This document shows positions 9,693 through 22,079 of a stretch of 64,000 bases of DNA, piece after piece. Position numbers and translations under genes: made by a program. The notes below the pieces were generated by a model, which was not told the origin of the DNA, did not search any database, and saw only the letters and a program-made list of their open reading frames with translations. Each line of letters opens with the position of its first letter. The first letter of the stretch is position 1. This DNA is from Halobacteroides halobius DSM 5150 (GTDB lineage Bacteria > Bacillota > Halanaerobiia > Halobacteroidales > Halobacteroidaceae): positions 868,001 to 932,000 of the forward strand of contig NC_019978.1 in NCBI RefSeq assembly GCF_000328625.1, given 5' to 3'.

Positions 9693-10034
9693 TTAATCTT
9701 GTATAGGACTAGATGTTCTAGTTTCATAGTTGTGTCTATGCTGATCATCAAGACTAGTTCTACCATATATAGTGTGGGTGTGCCCATAAGGAGTTGGAAT
9801 AGCAGGTCCTGTTTTTCCTTCGTACCTGTGTTGGTGGTTATCATTAACTGTAGTTGTACCTTGGTAATTATGATAGTGTGTGTTATTAGTATAAATAGGA
9901 GGGCTTGTAATTCCTCTATATCCGTGGCGATGTTGATCATTGTAGGAAGTAGTATCATTATAGTTATGCACATGTTCAGCTCTTGGACAGTCTGGATACC
10001 TTCTTCTATTTCTATCTCTGTGGTAATTTCCCAT
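9693..10034 (-). CDS. His-rich YmaF-like repeat protein
   Basis: A 113-residue protein of unknown function made of repeated units with the pattern H-x-H-x-Y-x-G-x-T followed by a short Pro/Asn/Asp stretch; HRHGYRGITS, HQHRYEGKTG, HTHTIYGRTS and HRHNYETRTS are visible copies. This resembles the YmaF family (small, sometimes spore-associated proteins with alternating HxH motifs); the match is from pattern recognition. It has a perfect ribosome-binding site, AAAGGAGGGG, on the minus strand just before its ATG, and the paired histidines suggest metal binding (inference). No signal peptide. The plus-strand frame over this region is an antisense shadow. Confidence 0.72.
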   Translation of the reverse strand: MGNYHRDRNRRRYPDCPRAEHVHNYNDTTSYNDQHRHGYRGITSPPIYTNNTHYHNYQGTTTVNDNHQHRYEGKTGPAIPTPYGHTHTIYGRTSLDDQHRHNYETRTSSPIQD

Positions 10035-10127
10035 ATTTCCCCTCCTTTCTAGTTTTATAATATGCTGGTAATAATTTAATGTTACTATTAATTATTCAAT
10101 ATAAATAAAATGCAAGGAGGAAGTAAG

Positions 10128-10763
10128 ATGAAAGAGTTAAAGACTAAAGAAGAAACTAAAGATATACTAAAGAGATTAGAGCAAATATATCCTGATCCTG
10201 AAACAGAACTACAGTATAGTAATCCCTTTGAATTATTAGTAGCAGTAATTCTTTCTGCTCAAACAACAGATAAACAGGTTAATAAAGTGACTAAGGATTT
10301 ATTTAAAGATTTAAAAAGCCCAAAAGATTTTGCTAGATTAGAGCCTCAAGAATTAGAAGATTATATTAGAGGGGTAGGATTATATCGAAATAAGAGTAAA
10401 TATCTTGTAAAGACTTCACAAAAGATAATTAAAGATTATGATGGAAAAGTTCCACAAAGTAGAAGTGAATTAATGAAATTAAGTGGGGTAGGACGTAAAA
10501 CAGCTAATGTAGTATTAAGTTGTGCTTTTGACAAGGATGCTATTGGAGTTGATACTCATGTTTTTAGAGTAGCTAATAGAATTGGATTGGCAGGTAGCGA
10601 TAATGTAGAAGAAACAGAAAAAGAATTAATGCAGGTTATACCACAGAATTTATGGTCTTTGGCCCATCACTGGTTAATTTTTCATGGTAGAAATATTTGT
10701 AAATCTAGAACTCCAAAGTGTGACGAATGTATTATTAATGAATATTGTAATTATTATAATTAA
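10128..10763 (+). CDS. nth: Endonuclease III (DNA glycosylase/AP lyase)
   Basis: Removes oxidised pyrimidines and cuts at abasic sites in base-excision repair. The helix-hairpin-helix with catalytic lysine is LSGVGRKTANVVL, followed by the catalytic Asp in IGVDTHVFRVANR. The C-terminal 4Fe-4S cluster motif C-x6-C-x2-C-x5-C is complete in CKSRTPKCDECIINEYC. ATG 10128 is chosen because AAGGAGGAAG lies immediately upstream; an in-frame ATG at 10110 precedes that site. Its stop abuts the stop of the convergent flhB-like gene with no spacer. Confidence 0.96.
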   Translation: MKELKTKEETKDILKRLEQIYPDPETELQYSNPFELLVAVILSAQTTDKQVNKVTKDLFKDLKSPKDFARLEPQELEDYIRGVGLYRNKSKYLVKTSQKIIKDYDGKVPQSRSELMKLSGVGRKTANVVLSCAFDKDAIGVDTHVFRVANRIGLAGSDNVEETEKELMQVIPQNLWSLAHHWLIFHGRNICKSRTPKCDECIINEYCNYYN

Positions 10764-11030
10764 TTAGTTTAAGTCTTCTATTTCAAAAACAAAACTTAGT
10801 ATTTCAGCGACAACTTCATAGAGTTCTTCAGGAATTTCTGCACCTAATTTTAATTGTAATAATACTTTTACTAGATCATCATCTTCCTTAATTGATATAT
10901 CATTTTCTTGAGCTGTTTTAATAATTTCTTGAGCTAAATTTCCAGTGCCTTTAGCTATAACTTTTGGCGCGTTATCTTGAGTAATATTGTATTTTAAGGC
11001 TATAGCTTCTTTAGTATCTTTGTTTTCCAT
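10764..11030 (-). CDS. FlhB C-terminal-like small protein (YlqH type)
   Basis: An 88-residue protein matching only the cytoplasmic C-terminal domain of the flagellar export protein FlhB, as in Bacillus YlqH: EAIALKYN, APKVIAKGTGNLAQEII, the EDDDLVKVLLQL segment and the closing EIPEELYEVVAEILSFVF are typical. The autocleavage motif NPTH of true FlhB is not present. The function of these free-standing copies is unknown. It is the downstream partner of the FliK-like gene 12 nt away, matching the ylqG-ylqH pair of Bacillus. RBS AAAGGAGGGG precedes the ATG. Confidence 0.88.
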   Translation of the reverse strand: MENKDTKEAIALKYNITQDNAPKVIAKGTGNLAQEIIKTAQENDISIKEDDDLVKVLLQLKLGAEIPEELYEVVAEILSFVFEIEDLN

Positions 11031-11042
11031 TATTCCCCTCCT

Positions 11043-12095
11043 TTAAATCGTTAAATCTATACTAGTAATTTCTAGTTTTTGCATCTTGTTATTTTTAAAA
11101 TTTTTATCTGCTAATTTACAGTCAGAATAACTCAAATTATAATTTTTTTCTTTTAGTTTTTCTTTCAATCTATTTAACTTTTGTTTAATCAATTTTTTTG
11201 TTTCTGAATTATCAGTTAGAAATAAAGTATGAACACTTTTTTGTTTGATTTTTACTTTTACTTCAATATTACCTAAATTTGCAGTATTAACCGCAAAGGA
11301 AAATTTTAAACGTTGATCGTCTTTTTCTGATTCTTGATTATCTTGATCAATTTTTATCTGGACTAAATCGGCTTGTTTGCCAATTGTGATTGGAAGTAAT
11401 AAGTGTAAAAAATTTGTTTCATAATTAATAGCTTTTAAGTTGATTAATTGATGGATTAATTTATTGTTGCTTTTAGTTTGATTTTTTGTAGCATTATTAA
11501 GTTCTTTTAGTAGATTAATTATTTTTTGTTGCTGTGGGTTAAAGTTTAAAGTCTTTATTGATTTTTTTATTTGCTTAGGAGTTGCTTTATGGTGATCAAT
11601 TATTATTTTGTTAAGAATTGCTTTTAATTTTTTTCTACTTTTAGAATTTGTATTATTTTGTTGTTGAGTTTCTTTTGTTTGTTTTAAGTTTATTTGCTCT
11701 AAGAGTTGATTTAATCTATTATTTAGTTGTTGATGAGAAGATGGATACTCTTTAAATAGTTTAAAAAATTTAGAATTAAGAGGCAAATTTAGTTTTTTCA
11801 ATAAAATTGCTATTTTAATTTTATCCTTAGTAGTTGCTGGCAGACTATTTTGTGTTTTTTGCAGAAAGTTATTAATCATAGCAAAAGTTTGTTTATTAAA
11901 AGGAAGATTATCTTTTAATAATTCTTTGGCAATTGATTTGTTATATTCTGTTGTATTCAAGGATAAGTTATGTAGTAAGGTAGTAATATTTAACCGTTTA
12001 TAATTAAATTTATTTATATTTTTTGGAATAGAGTTTGACATTTTATCACTATCTGGGTTATACTGTTTTAGTGTCGATAGTTTGTTTATTTTCAT
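11043..12095 (-). CDS. FliK C-terminal-like protein (YlqG type), Lys/Asn-rich
   Basis: A 350-residue protein rich in Lys, Asn, Gln and Leu. The C-terminal 130 residues resemble the hook-length-control (FliK/Flg_hook) domain: LHLLLPITIG, the LKFSFAVNTANLGNIEVKVKI strand pair, and a terminal helix that follows SETKKLIKQKLNRLKEKL. The N-terminal 200 residues are low-complexity helical and not recognised. With the downstream FlhB-like gene it repeats the ylqG-ylqH arrangement of Bacillus, a pair outside flagellar operons and of unknown role. No flagellar genes are nearby. The start ATG has AAGGGGGC upstream on the minus strand. Confidence 0.68.
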   Translation of the reverse strand: MKINKLSTLKQYNPDSDKMSNSIPKNINKFNYKRLNITTLLHNLSLNTTEYNKSIAKELLKDNLPFNKQTFAMINNFLQKTQNSLPATTKDKIKIAILLKKLNLPLNSKFFKLFKEYPSSHQQLNNRLNQLLEQINLKQTKETQQQNNTNSKSRKKLKAILNKIIIDHHKATPKQIKKSIKTLNFNPQQQKIINLLKELNNATKNQTKSNNKLIHQLINLKAINYETNFLHLLLPITIGKQADLVQIKIDQDNQESEKDDQRLKFSFAVNTANLGNIEVKVKIKQKSVHTLFLTDNSETKKLIKQKLNRLKEKLKEKNYNLSYSDCKLADKNFKNNKMQKLEITSIDLTI

Positions 12096-12214
12096 GTTAA
12101 GCCCCCTTAAAATATCATATATATATATTCTTTATTTGGTTGAATAAACCTTTTTATATCTGGTTTTTTGGGTATGGAGTTATCCATAATTGAATTTATT
12201 AGGAGTTGGTATAT

Positions 12215-12781
12215 GTGTTAGCAGTAGTAAATGAATATCACAAATCTAAGGGTAGTGATGGAAATATGAAAAATTTATTTATTTCTGTGGGATGTTTAAT
12301 AATTGAAAATTATGCGCAGGTTATTCTAAAGTATAATGATCAATTAAGTCCTGAATTAAAACGCCAATTAACTTTATTAGTTAATAATCTACAGATTTGC
12401 ACTCAACTGCAAAATAGGATTTCTGGCTTAGAAGAAGGTATTACTGAATCAAATGAAAAATTAGAGGAATTGCCATATGATTCAGAAATGAGAGAAGAAA
12501 TAATTAAAAGAAAGAAAAGGTTAAATAAATCTTTAGTTCGAAAGGAAAAAAAGTTATCCCAATTAAACCAAGAGAATGTAAACTTTTTGCTTAGGTTAGG
12601 AAGACAATTTTATGAACAAAGGTTATTAGATGACAATGAAGAATTTAGCAAATTATATGATAAATTAGACTGTATAGCTGCTAATAAAGAGTCTAATAGT
12701 AGTGAAGATGATGGATTGGCTACTGATTTTGATATTAATATGTTTAATTTAAATAATTTAATGGCTAGTTTGATTTATTAG
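12215..12781 (+). CDS. Hypothetical coiled-coil protein
   Basis: Not recognised. About 188 residues, mostly charged and helical; residues near 70-135 carry heptad-like Leu/Ile spacing with many Lys and Glu, consistent with a coiled coil, followed by an acidic Ser/Glu/Asp stretch and an Asn/Leu tail. I favour GTG 12215, 9 nt after AGGAG at 12201-12205; ATG 12266 is a possible later start. It is 19 nt upstream of the uracil-DNA glycosylase gene and probably shares a transcript with it. There is no membrane helix. Confidence 0.6.
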   Translation: MLAVVNEYHKSKGSDGNMKNLFISVGCLIIENYAQVILKYNDQLSPELKRQLTLLVNNLQICTQLQNRISGLEEGITESNEKLEELPYDSEMREEIIKRKKRLNKSLVRKEKKLSQLNQENVNFLLRLGRQFYEQRLLDDNEEFSKLYDKLDCIAANKESNSSEDDGLATDFDINMFNLNNLMASLIY

Positions 12782-12800
12782 GCTTTATAGGAGGTTCTAA

Positions 12801-13439
12801 ATGTTATTTTCTTCACAATCTCAGTTACAGTTGTTTACTAAGCAATCTAAAAAGGGACTTAGATCAATTGATGAACTTAAAGATGTAGCAAAAGAATGTA
12901 AACGATGTCAGCTGAGAACTAATTGTAAGAAGGTTGTTTTTGGATCTGGAAATAAAAAGGCTGAGTTGATGCTTGTTGGAGAAGGCCCTGGAAAGACTGA
13001 GGATAAAAGAGGAATTCCTTTTGTGGGACAGGCAGGTCAGTTATTAAATAAAATATTGGAGGCTGCTGAAATAAGAAGAGATAAAATATATATTAGTAAT
13101 ATTATTAAATGTCGTCCTCCTGGAAATAGAAAGCCGACTATAGAGGAAATGAAGAGTTGTTTATGGATTTTGGCCCAGGAAATAAGATTTGTTAATCCCA
13201 AGCTTATTGTTCCTTTAGGTTCGACTGCTCTTAGAGGACTGTTAAATCCTAATGGTAGTATTACTAGAAGAAGGGGTATTTGGGTAGAAAAAGAAGGGAA
13301 ATATTTTTTACCTACTTTTCATCCAGCAGCATTATTACATGATAAGAATAAAAAGGAACCTACCTGGAAGGACTTTTTGAAAATAAAAAAAGCTTATAAT
13401 AAATATTTGAAATTAAAGGCTGAAGGAAAAAAAGTTTAA
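12801..13439 (+). CDS. Family 4 uracil-DNA glycosylase, 4Fe-4S type
   Basis: Removes uracil from DNA. Motif A is GEGPGKTEDKRGIPFVG and motif B is HPAALL. The four cluster cysteines expected of family 4 are visible: the CKRC pair near residues 35-38, one in the KCRPPGNRKP segment and one in SCLWILAQEI. Length of 212 residues fits UdgA-type proteins of thermophiles and anaerobes. The start follows AGGAGG. This enzyme and Nth nearby both carry iron-sulfur clusters, as is common in anaerobes. Confidence 0.93.
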   Translation: MLFSSQSQLQLFTKQSKKGLRSIDELKDVAKECKRCQLRTNCKKVVFGSGNKKAELMLVGEGPGKTEDKRGIPFVGQAGQLLNKILEAAEIRRDKIYISNIIKCRPPGNRKPTIEEMKSCLWILAQEIRFVNPKLIVPLGSTALRGLLNPNGSITRRRGIWVEKEGKYFLPTFHPAALLHDKNKKEPTWKDFLKIKKAYNKYLKLKAEGKKV

Positions 13440-13514
13440 AAAAGTGTATAAGATTTCTATTAAATGATAAACTATCTATTGAAATTTATTATTAAGATAT
13501 AAATCAGAAAGTTC

Positions 13515-13543
13515 TTGACAATAGTTAATGCAGATGTTAATAT
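13515..13543 (+). promoter_or_regulatory. rRNA operon promoter P1
   Basis: TTGACA at 13515-13520, a 17-nt spacer, TAATAT at 13538-13543. The sequence after the -10 box (AGTAAACGTCGCTT) is nearly the same as after P2. Confidence 0.85.
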
Positions 13544-13608
13544 AGTAAACGTCGCTTGAAAGGAGAAATCACTTTCTTTGGACAAGCAAGAAAAAAACAG
13601 AAAAAGTC

Positions 13609-13637
13609 TTGACAGTGATAAACTAATTTGTTAATAT
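13609..13637 (+). promoter_or_regulatory. rRNA operon promoter P2
   Basis: TTGACA at 13609-13614, a 17-nt spacer, TAATAT at 13632-13637, followed by AGTAAATGTCGCTT. Same geometry as P1, 94 nt downstream, and about 100 nt before the 16S gene. The stretch 13440-13508 before P1 shows no gene. Confidence 0.87.
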
Positions 13638-13734
13638 AGTAAATGTCGCTTAAAAAGACAAGAGACATTTGGTCTTTGAAAACTAAACAATGTAGAGTTT
13701 TGACTATCTAAGTCAGTTTCAAACTCTTATCCTT

Positions 13735-15276
<1,542 letters not shown>

Positions 15277-15338
15277 AGTTAAACACGAAGATAGTCAATC
15301 CTACATTGTTTAGTTTTGAGAGACTAAAGAGTCTTTAA

Positions 15339-15415
<77 letters not shown>

Positions 15416-15425
15416 AGTTAATTAT

Positions 15426-15501
15426 GGGGATATAGCTCAGTTGGGAGAGCGCCGCCCTTGCAAGGCGGAGGTCGTCGGTTCGAGCCCGACTATCTCCACC
15501 A
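15426..15501 (+). tRNA. tRNA-Ala (TGC)
   Basis: 76-nt cloverleaf with CCA encoded. The acceptor stem is GGGGATA / TATCTCC, with a G-T pair; anticodon loop is CTTGCAA; T arm is GGTTCGAGCCC. Second tRNA of the 16S-23S spacer. Confidence 0.98.
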
Positions 15502-15561
15502 ATTTAAGAAGGTTGTACTTCTTAATTGCACCTTGAAAACTGCACAATAGCGATTAATCTA

Positions 15562-18516
<2,955 letters not shown>

Positions 18517-18556
18517 TAGAATGACTATTGTGCAGTTTTGAAAGTGTAATAAAATA

Positions 18557-18732
18557 TTCTGGTGGTGATTGCGGAGGGGTAACACCTGTTCCCGACGAAC
18601 ACGGATGTTCTAGTGTCCTAAGTGGCACAGGATGTGCCGGTTCGAAGGACCATCTCGAACACAGCAGTTAAGTCCTCCAGCGCCGATGGTACTATAGGGG
18701 CAGCCTTATGGGAGAGTAGGTCGCTGCCAGAA
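18557..18732 (+). rRNA. 5S ribosomal RNA with a 58-nt internal expansion
   Basis: 176 nt instead of the usual 117. Helix I closes well (TTCTGGTGGTG at the 5' end with CGCTGCCAGAA at the 3' end). The core matches the Bacillus-type 5S: GCGGAGGGGTAACACC, then loop C and helix III, then AGTTAAG, AGCGCCGATGGTACT and GGGAGAGTAGGTCG. Loop C is split: the canonical GTTCCC-ATCTCGAAC is interrupted by 58 nt at 18594-18651. Helix III (CTGT/ACAG) uses the downstream copy of the CGAACAC segment. Lies between the 23S gene and tRNA-Asn. Confidence 0.93.
18594..18651 (+). other. Expansion segment inside 5S rRNA loop C
   Basis: If removed, the flanks join as a loop C of exactly canonical length. The segment can fold on its own: hairpin GAACA-CGGA-TGTTC (18597-18610), and a second arm in which GTCCT (18615-18619) pairs with AGGAC (18646-18650) around GGCACA-GGA-TGTGCC (18624-18638). 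Its first part, CGAACACGGATGTT, resembles the downstream native CGAACACAGCAGTT 60 nt away, which hints at origin by local duplication. Confidence 0.88.
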
Positions 18733-18750
18733 TTAATTATATAATACCGT

Positions 18751-18826
18751 TCCCCGATAGCTCAGTTGGTAGAGCGAGTGGCTGTTAACCACTTTGTCGT
18801 AGGTTCAAGTCCTACTCGGGGAGCCA
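18751..18826 (+). tRNA. tRNA-Asn (GTT)
   Basis: 76-nt cloverleaf ending in CCA. The acceptor stem TCCCCGA pairs with TCGGGGA, discriminator G, anticodon loop CTGTTAA, T arm AGGTTCAAGTCCT. Placed 18 nt after the 5S gene, so part of the rRNA operon. Confidence 0.98.
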
Positions 18827-18971
18827 ATTTATTTTTTGTAGTTTTTTATATAACTTTTTAATTATAGAAGTTAATATATTACTTTTAATTACCTGTATAA
18901 TAGTTAGTTTTAAGGAGAAATTAAAATTAGAAGAAAAAATATTACTTTTATTAATTAGGAAGTGATAATTA

Positions 18972-19598
18972 ATGAGATCAGACTTAAATTATTATCAACA
19001 GAGGCTTTTAAAAGAAAAAGAGAGAATTCTAAACCAGATAGAAGGTTTTAATGAAGATGGTTATGAGGGACTGAAGCATAATCAACGTTATTCAACTGGT
19101 GAGCTCTCTAAATATGATAATCATCCTGCTGATGTAGGTAGTACTACTTTTGAAAGAGGAAAAGATATAGGATTAAAAGATAATGCTAAGAGTATATTAA
19201 TAATGATTGATGATGCTTTAGAGAAGGTAGAAAGTGGTCATTATGGTTTGTGTGATTATTGTGAAAAGGAAATTAATTCTGAGAGATTAGAAGCTATGCC
19301 TTATACTACTATTTGTGTTGATTGTAAAAGTAAATTAGAAGAACATGAAGAAATAAGTGATAGACCTCTTGAGGAAGGTATAGTTAATGATTACTTTGAT
19401 ACAGGTGGACATTTTAGAATAACAGATGATAGTGAAAATATAGTTTTTGATGGTGAGGATACTTGGCAATCATTAGCTTCTGTGGGGACTTCTAATACTC
19501 CATCAGATGTTCCAGGAGCTCATGGTTCTTTAGATAGTTATATTGATGCTGATGAAAGATCGTATCAAGAAATTTATGAAGAAAAAATGGAAGAATAA
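18972..19598 (+). CDS. YteA-family (TraR/DksA-type) sporulation-related zinc-finger protein
   Basis: 208 residues. The N-terminal half is a coiled-coil hairpin as in DksA-type proteins (MRSDLNYYQQRLLKEKERIL and the HPADVGSTTFERGKDIGL segment), followed by the zinc finger CDYC-x17-CVDC in the GHYGLCDYCEKEIN region. The C-terminal part with VNDYFDTGG and the EDTWQSLASVGTSNTPSDVP segment is typical of the Firmicute YteA group, whose members are linked to sporulation in Bacillus; the exact role is unknown. Monocistronic: preceded by the rRNA operon and followed by a perfect terminator. Confidence 0.88.
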   Translation: MRSDLNYYQQRLLKEKERILNQIEGFNEDGYEGLKHNQRYSTGELSKYDNHPADVGSTTFERGKDIGLKDNAKSILIMIDDALEKVESGHYGLCDYCEKEINSERLEAMPYTTICVDCKSKLEEHEEISDRPLEEGIVNDYFDTGGHFRITDDSENIVFDGEDTWQSLASVGTSNTPSDVPGAHGSLDSYIDADERSYQEIYEEKMEE

Positions 19599-19607
19599 GA
19601 GATAAAA

Positions 19608-19646
19608 AATAACCTTTTCTGATTTTTATCAGAAAAGGTTATTTTT
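19608..19646 (+). terminator. Terminator after the yteA-like gene
   Basis: Sixteen-pair perfect stem (AATAACCTTTTCTGAT with its complement), a TTTT loop, then a T run. Confidence 0.92.
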
Positions 19647-19713
19647 ATATACAAATCAATCCAATCTGGTGGAGTGTTACCTCTAGAGACTAATGACTAA
19701 TGGTTTCTGTCTC

Positions 19714-19742
19714 TTGTTTTTTGATGTTATTTATGCTAAAAT
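19714..19742 (+). promoter_or_regulatory. Likely promoter of lspA
   Basis: TTGTTT at 19714-19719, 17 nt, TAAAAT at 19737-19742, 55 nt before the lspA start. Boxes depart from consensus at three positions, so moderate support. Confidence 0.55.
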
Positions 19743-19796
19743 ATGAGTTGGTTTGATTGATTTATTTATAATATTATAGTGGATGGGGTTGAAAAG

Positions 19797-20234
19797 ATGG
19801 TTATATTAATTGCTTTTTTGGTTACTTTAGTATTAGATCAATTAACTAAATATCTAGTAGTTAAAAACTTTACTTTATACCAGTCAATTCCAATTATAAA
19901 AGATGTATTTCATTTGACTTATGTTCAGAATAGAGGTGCAGCTTTTGGAATTTTACAGAATCAAGTTACATTCTTTATTGTAATAAGTATAGTAGTGATT
20001 GGATTATTAATTTATTTTTATCATGAATTGCCATTAGATAATTTTTGGAATCGTTTTGCTTTAGGTTTGGCATTAGGAGGTACAATTGGTAATTTAATTG
20101 ATAGAGTAAGAGTAGGTTATGTAATTGATTTTTTAGATTTTAGAATTTGGCCGGTATTTAATATAGCTGATTCGGCTATTGTAGTAGGAGTATCTATTTT
20201 TAGTTATTGGATGTTAGTAATTGATGTTGATTAA
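19797..20234 (+). CDS. lspA: Prolipoprotein signal peptidase (signal peptidase II)
   Basis: Integral membrane aspartic protease that cleaves the signal peptide of diacylglyceryl-modified lipoproteins. Four hydrophobic helices are visible. The conserved motifs are LVLDQLTKYLV near the N terminus, YVQNRGAAFGIL, GGTIGNLIDRVRVGYVIDF with one catalytic Asp, and the FNIADSAIV segment with the other. ATG 19797 is preceded by GATGGGG; the GTG at 19779 would add six polar residues. Followed 14 nt later by the rluD-type gene, the classic lspA-rluD pair. Confidence 0.96.
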   Translation: MVILIAFLVTLVLDQLTKYLVVKNFTLYQSIPIIKDVFHLTYVQNRGAAFGILQNQVTFFIVISIVVIGLLIYFYHELPLDNFWNRFALGLALGGTIGNLIDRVRVGYVIDFLDFRIWPVFNIADSAIVVGVSIFSYWMLVIDVD

Positions 20235-20248
20235 TTAGGAGTGATAAG

Positions 20249-21166
20249 ATGGAAGAAGAAAAAGAATTTAGAATATCTGATAAAGATAATGAACAACGAA
20301 TAGATAAATTTCTAGCTAATAAAAATGATGATTTATCCCGTAATTATATTCAAAAATTAATTAAATCTAACCAAGTAGTAGTTAATGGTCAAAGGATTAA
20401 GAAAAGTTATGAGTTAGTTGCGGGGGATAATGTTAAGTTAATAATTCCTGAGCCTAAAGAATTGGATTTAGAGCCTCAAGATATACCATTAAATATACTC
20501 TATGATGATAATGATATAATTGTAATTAATAAGCAACCAGATTTAGTAGTTCATCCTGCTCCAGGCCACGAAAGTGGAACTTTAGTAAATGCTTTATTGT
20601 ATCATTGCGATAATTTATCAGGAATTAATGGGGTAATTAGACCTGGTATTGTTCATCGATTAGATAAAGATACTTCCGGAGCAATGGTAGTAGCTAAAAA
20701 TGATGAAGCTCATATAGAGTTAGCTCGTCAATTTAAAGAAAGAGAAACTAAAAAGATATATACAACTTTAGTTTACGGTAGAGTAAGGTATAATAAGGGC
20801 CAAGTTGATGCGGCTATTGGAAGAGATCCATATGATCGTAAAAAGATGGCTGTTACCAGTAAAAATAGTAAAAAAGCTATCTCTTATTTTGAAGTAAAGA
20901 AGAGATATAGCGATTATACTTTAGTTGAAGTAAAGTTAGAAACCGGACGAACCCATCAGATTAGATTACATATGGATTATATGGGCCATTCTATAGTAGG
21001 AGATGAATTATACGGGCCCAAGCTAACTAAAACTAAGTTGGATGTTTCTAGACAAATGTTACACGCTCGTAAATTAGGTTTGTATCATCCTCGGACAGGA
21101 GACTGGATGGAATTTGATGCACCTTTACTAGATGATATGAAACAAGTACTAGATAATTTAGAATAA
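20249..21166 (+). CDS. rluD: RluD-family pseudouridine synthase with S4 domain
   Basis: Makes pseudouridine in 23S rRNA helix 69 or related sites. N-terminal S4 RNA-binding domain covers residues 15-75 (RIDKFLANKNDDLSRNYIQK). The catalytic motif is HRLDKDTSGAMVVAK with its Asp, and the TGRTHQIRLH segment is the second family motif. Residues 305 in total, as usual for the RluD/YlyB group. It overlaps no neighbour and lies just after lspA. The exact target among RluA/C/D types cannot be told from sequence alone. Confidence 0.92.
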   Translation: MEEEKEFRISDKDNEQRIDKFLANKNDDLSRNYIQKLIKSNQVVVNGQRIKKSYELVAGDNVKLIIPEPKELDLEPQDIPLNILYDDNDIIVINKQPDLVVHPAPGHESGTLVNALLYHCDNLSGINGVIRPGIVHRLDKDTSGAMVVAKNDEAHIELARQFKERETKKIYTTLVYGRVRYNKGQVDAAIGRDPYDRKKMAVTSKNSKKAISYFEVKKRYSDYTLVEVKLETGRTHQIRLHMDYMGHSIVGDELYGPKLTKTKLDVSRQMLHARKLGLYHPRTGDWMEFDAPLLDDMKQVLDNLE

Positions 21167-21170
21167 TAGC

Positions 21171-21199
21171 TTGACAATTAGAAGTATTATCTGATAAAC
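21171..21199 (+). promoter_or_regulatory. Promoter of pyrR
   Basis: TTGACA at 21171-21176 and ATAAAC or GATAAA at about 21193-21199 with a 16-17 nt spacer, just after the stop of the rluD-type gene and before the PyrR leader. Confidence 0.6.
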
Positions 21200-21222
21200 T
21201 GCGAATAGTAAATAAAGATTAT

Positions 21223-21889
<667 letters not shown>

Positions 21890-21904
21890 AAATAAAATAG
21901 AAGT

Positions 21905-22036
21905 CCCTTTTAAATTAGTCCTGTGAGGCTAAGAAGGGGAGTAAACTACTTTAGTAAATAAACTTGTTGATTTTATAAATTATTTAAGTAGTCAATTACT
22001 ACCTCCTTAGCCTAATTAGGCTAAGGAGGTTTTTTG
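21905..22036 (+). promoter_or_regulatory. PyrR attenuator of uraA
   Basis: PyrR-binding hairpin at 21905-21938 with loop segment TAGTCCTGTGAGGCTA, which agrees fully with the ARUCCNGNGAGGYU consensus. An alternative stem can form between ACTACTT (21945-21951) and AAGTAGT (21986-21992). The terminator is a perfect 12-pair stem ACCTCCTTAGCC / GGCTAAGGAGGT at 22001-22030 followed by T6. Confidence 0.93.
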
Positions 22037-22079
22037 TTTATAAACTAATTATTTAATAAATAATAAAGGAGAGATACCA

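Noticed and set aside
9656-10052. Open frames overlapping the His-rich gene (plus strand 9699-10052 and minus strand 9656-9973)
   Set aside because: The minus-strand frame at 9693-10034 has the perfect ribosome-binding site and repeat protein features; the others are shadows of its repeats.
18594-18651. The 5S insertion as a mobile element or tRNA-like gene
   Set aside because: No transposon ends or open frame and no cloverleaf; the fold and internal similarity fit a 5S expansion segment better.
19685-19714. AGAGAC...GTCTCT inverted repeat upstream of lspA
   Set aside because: Only six pairs with an 18-nt spacer and no known operator or riboswitch signature; a chance match is likely in AT-rich DNA.
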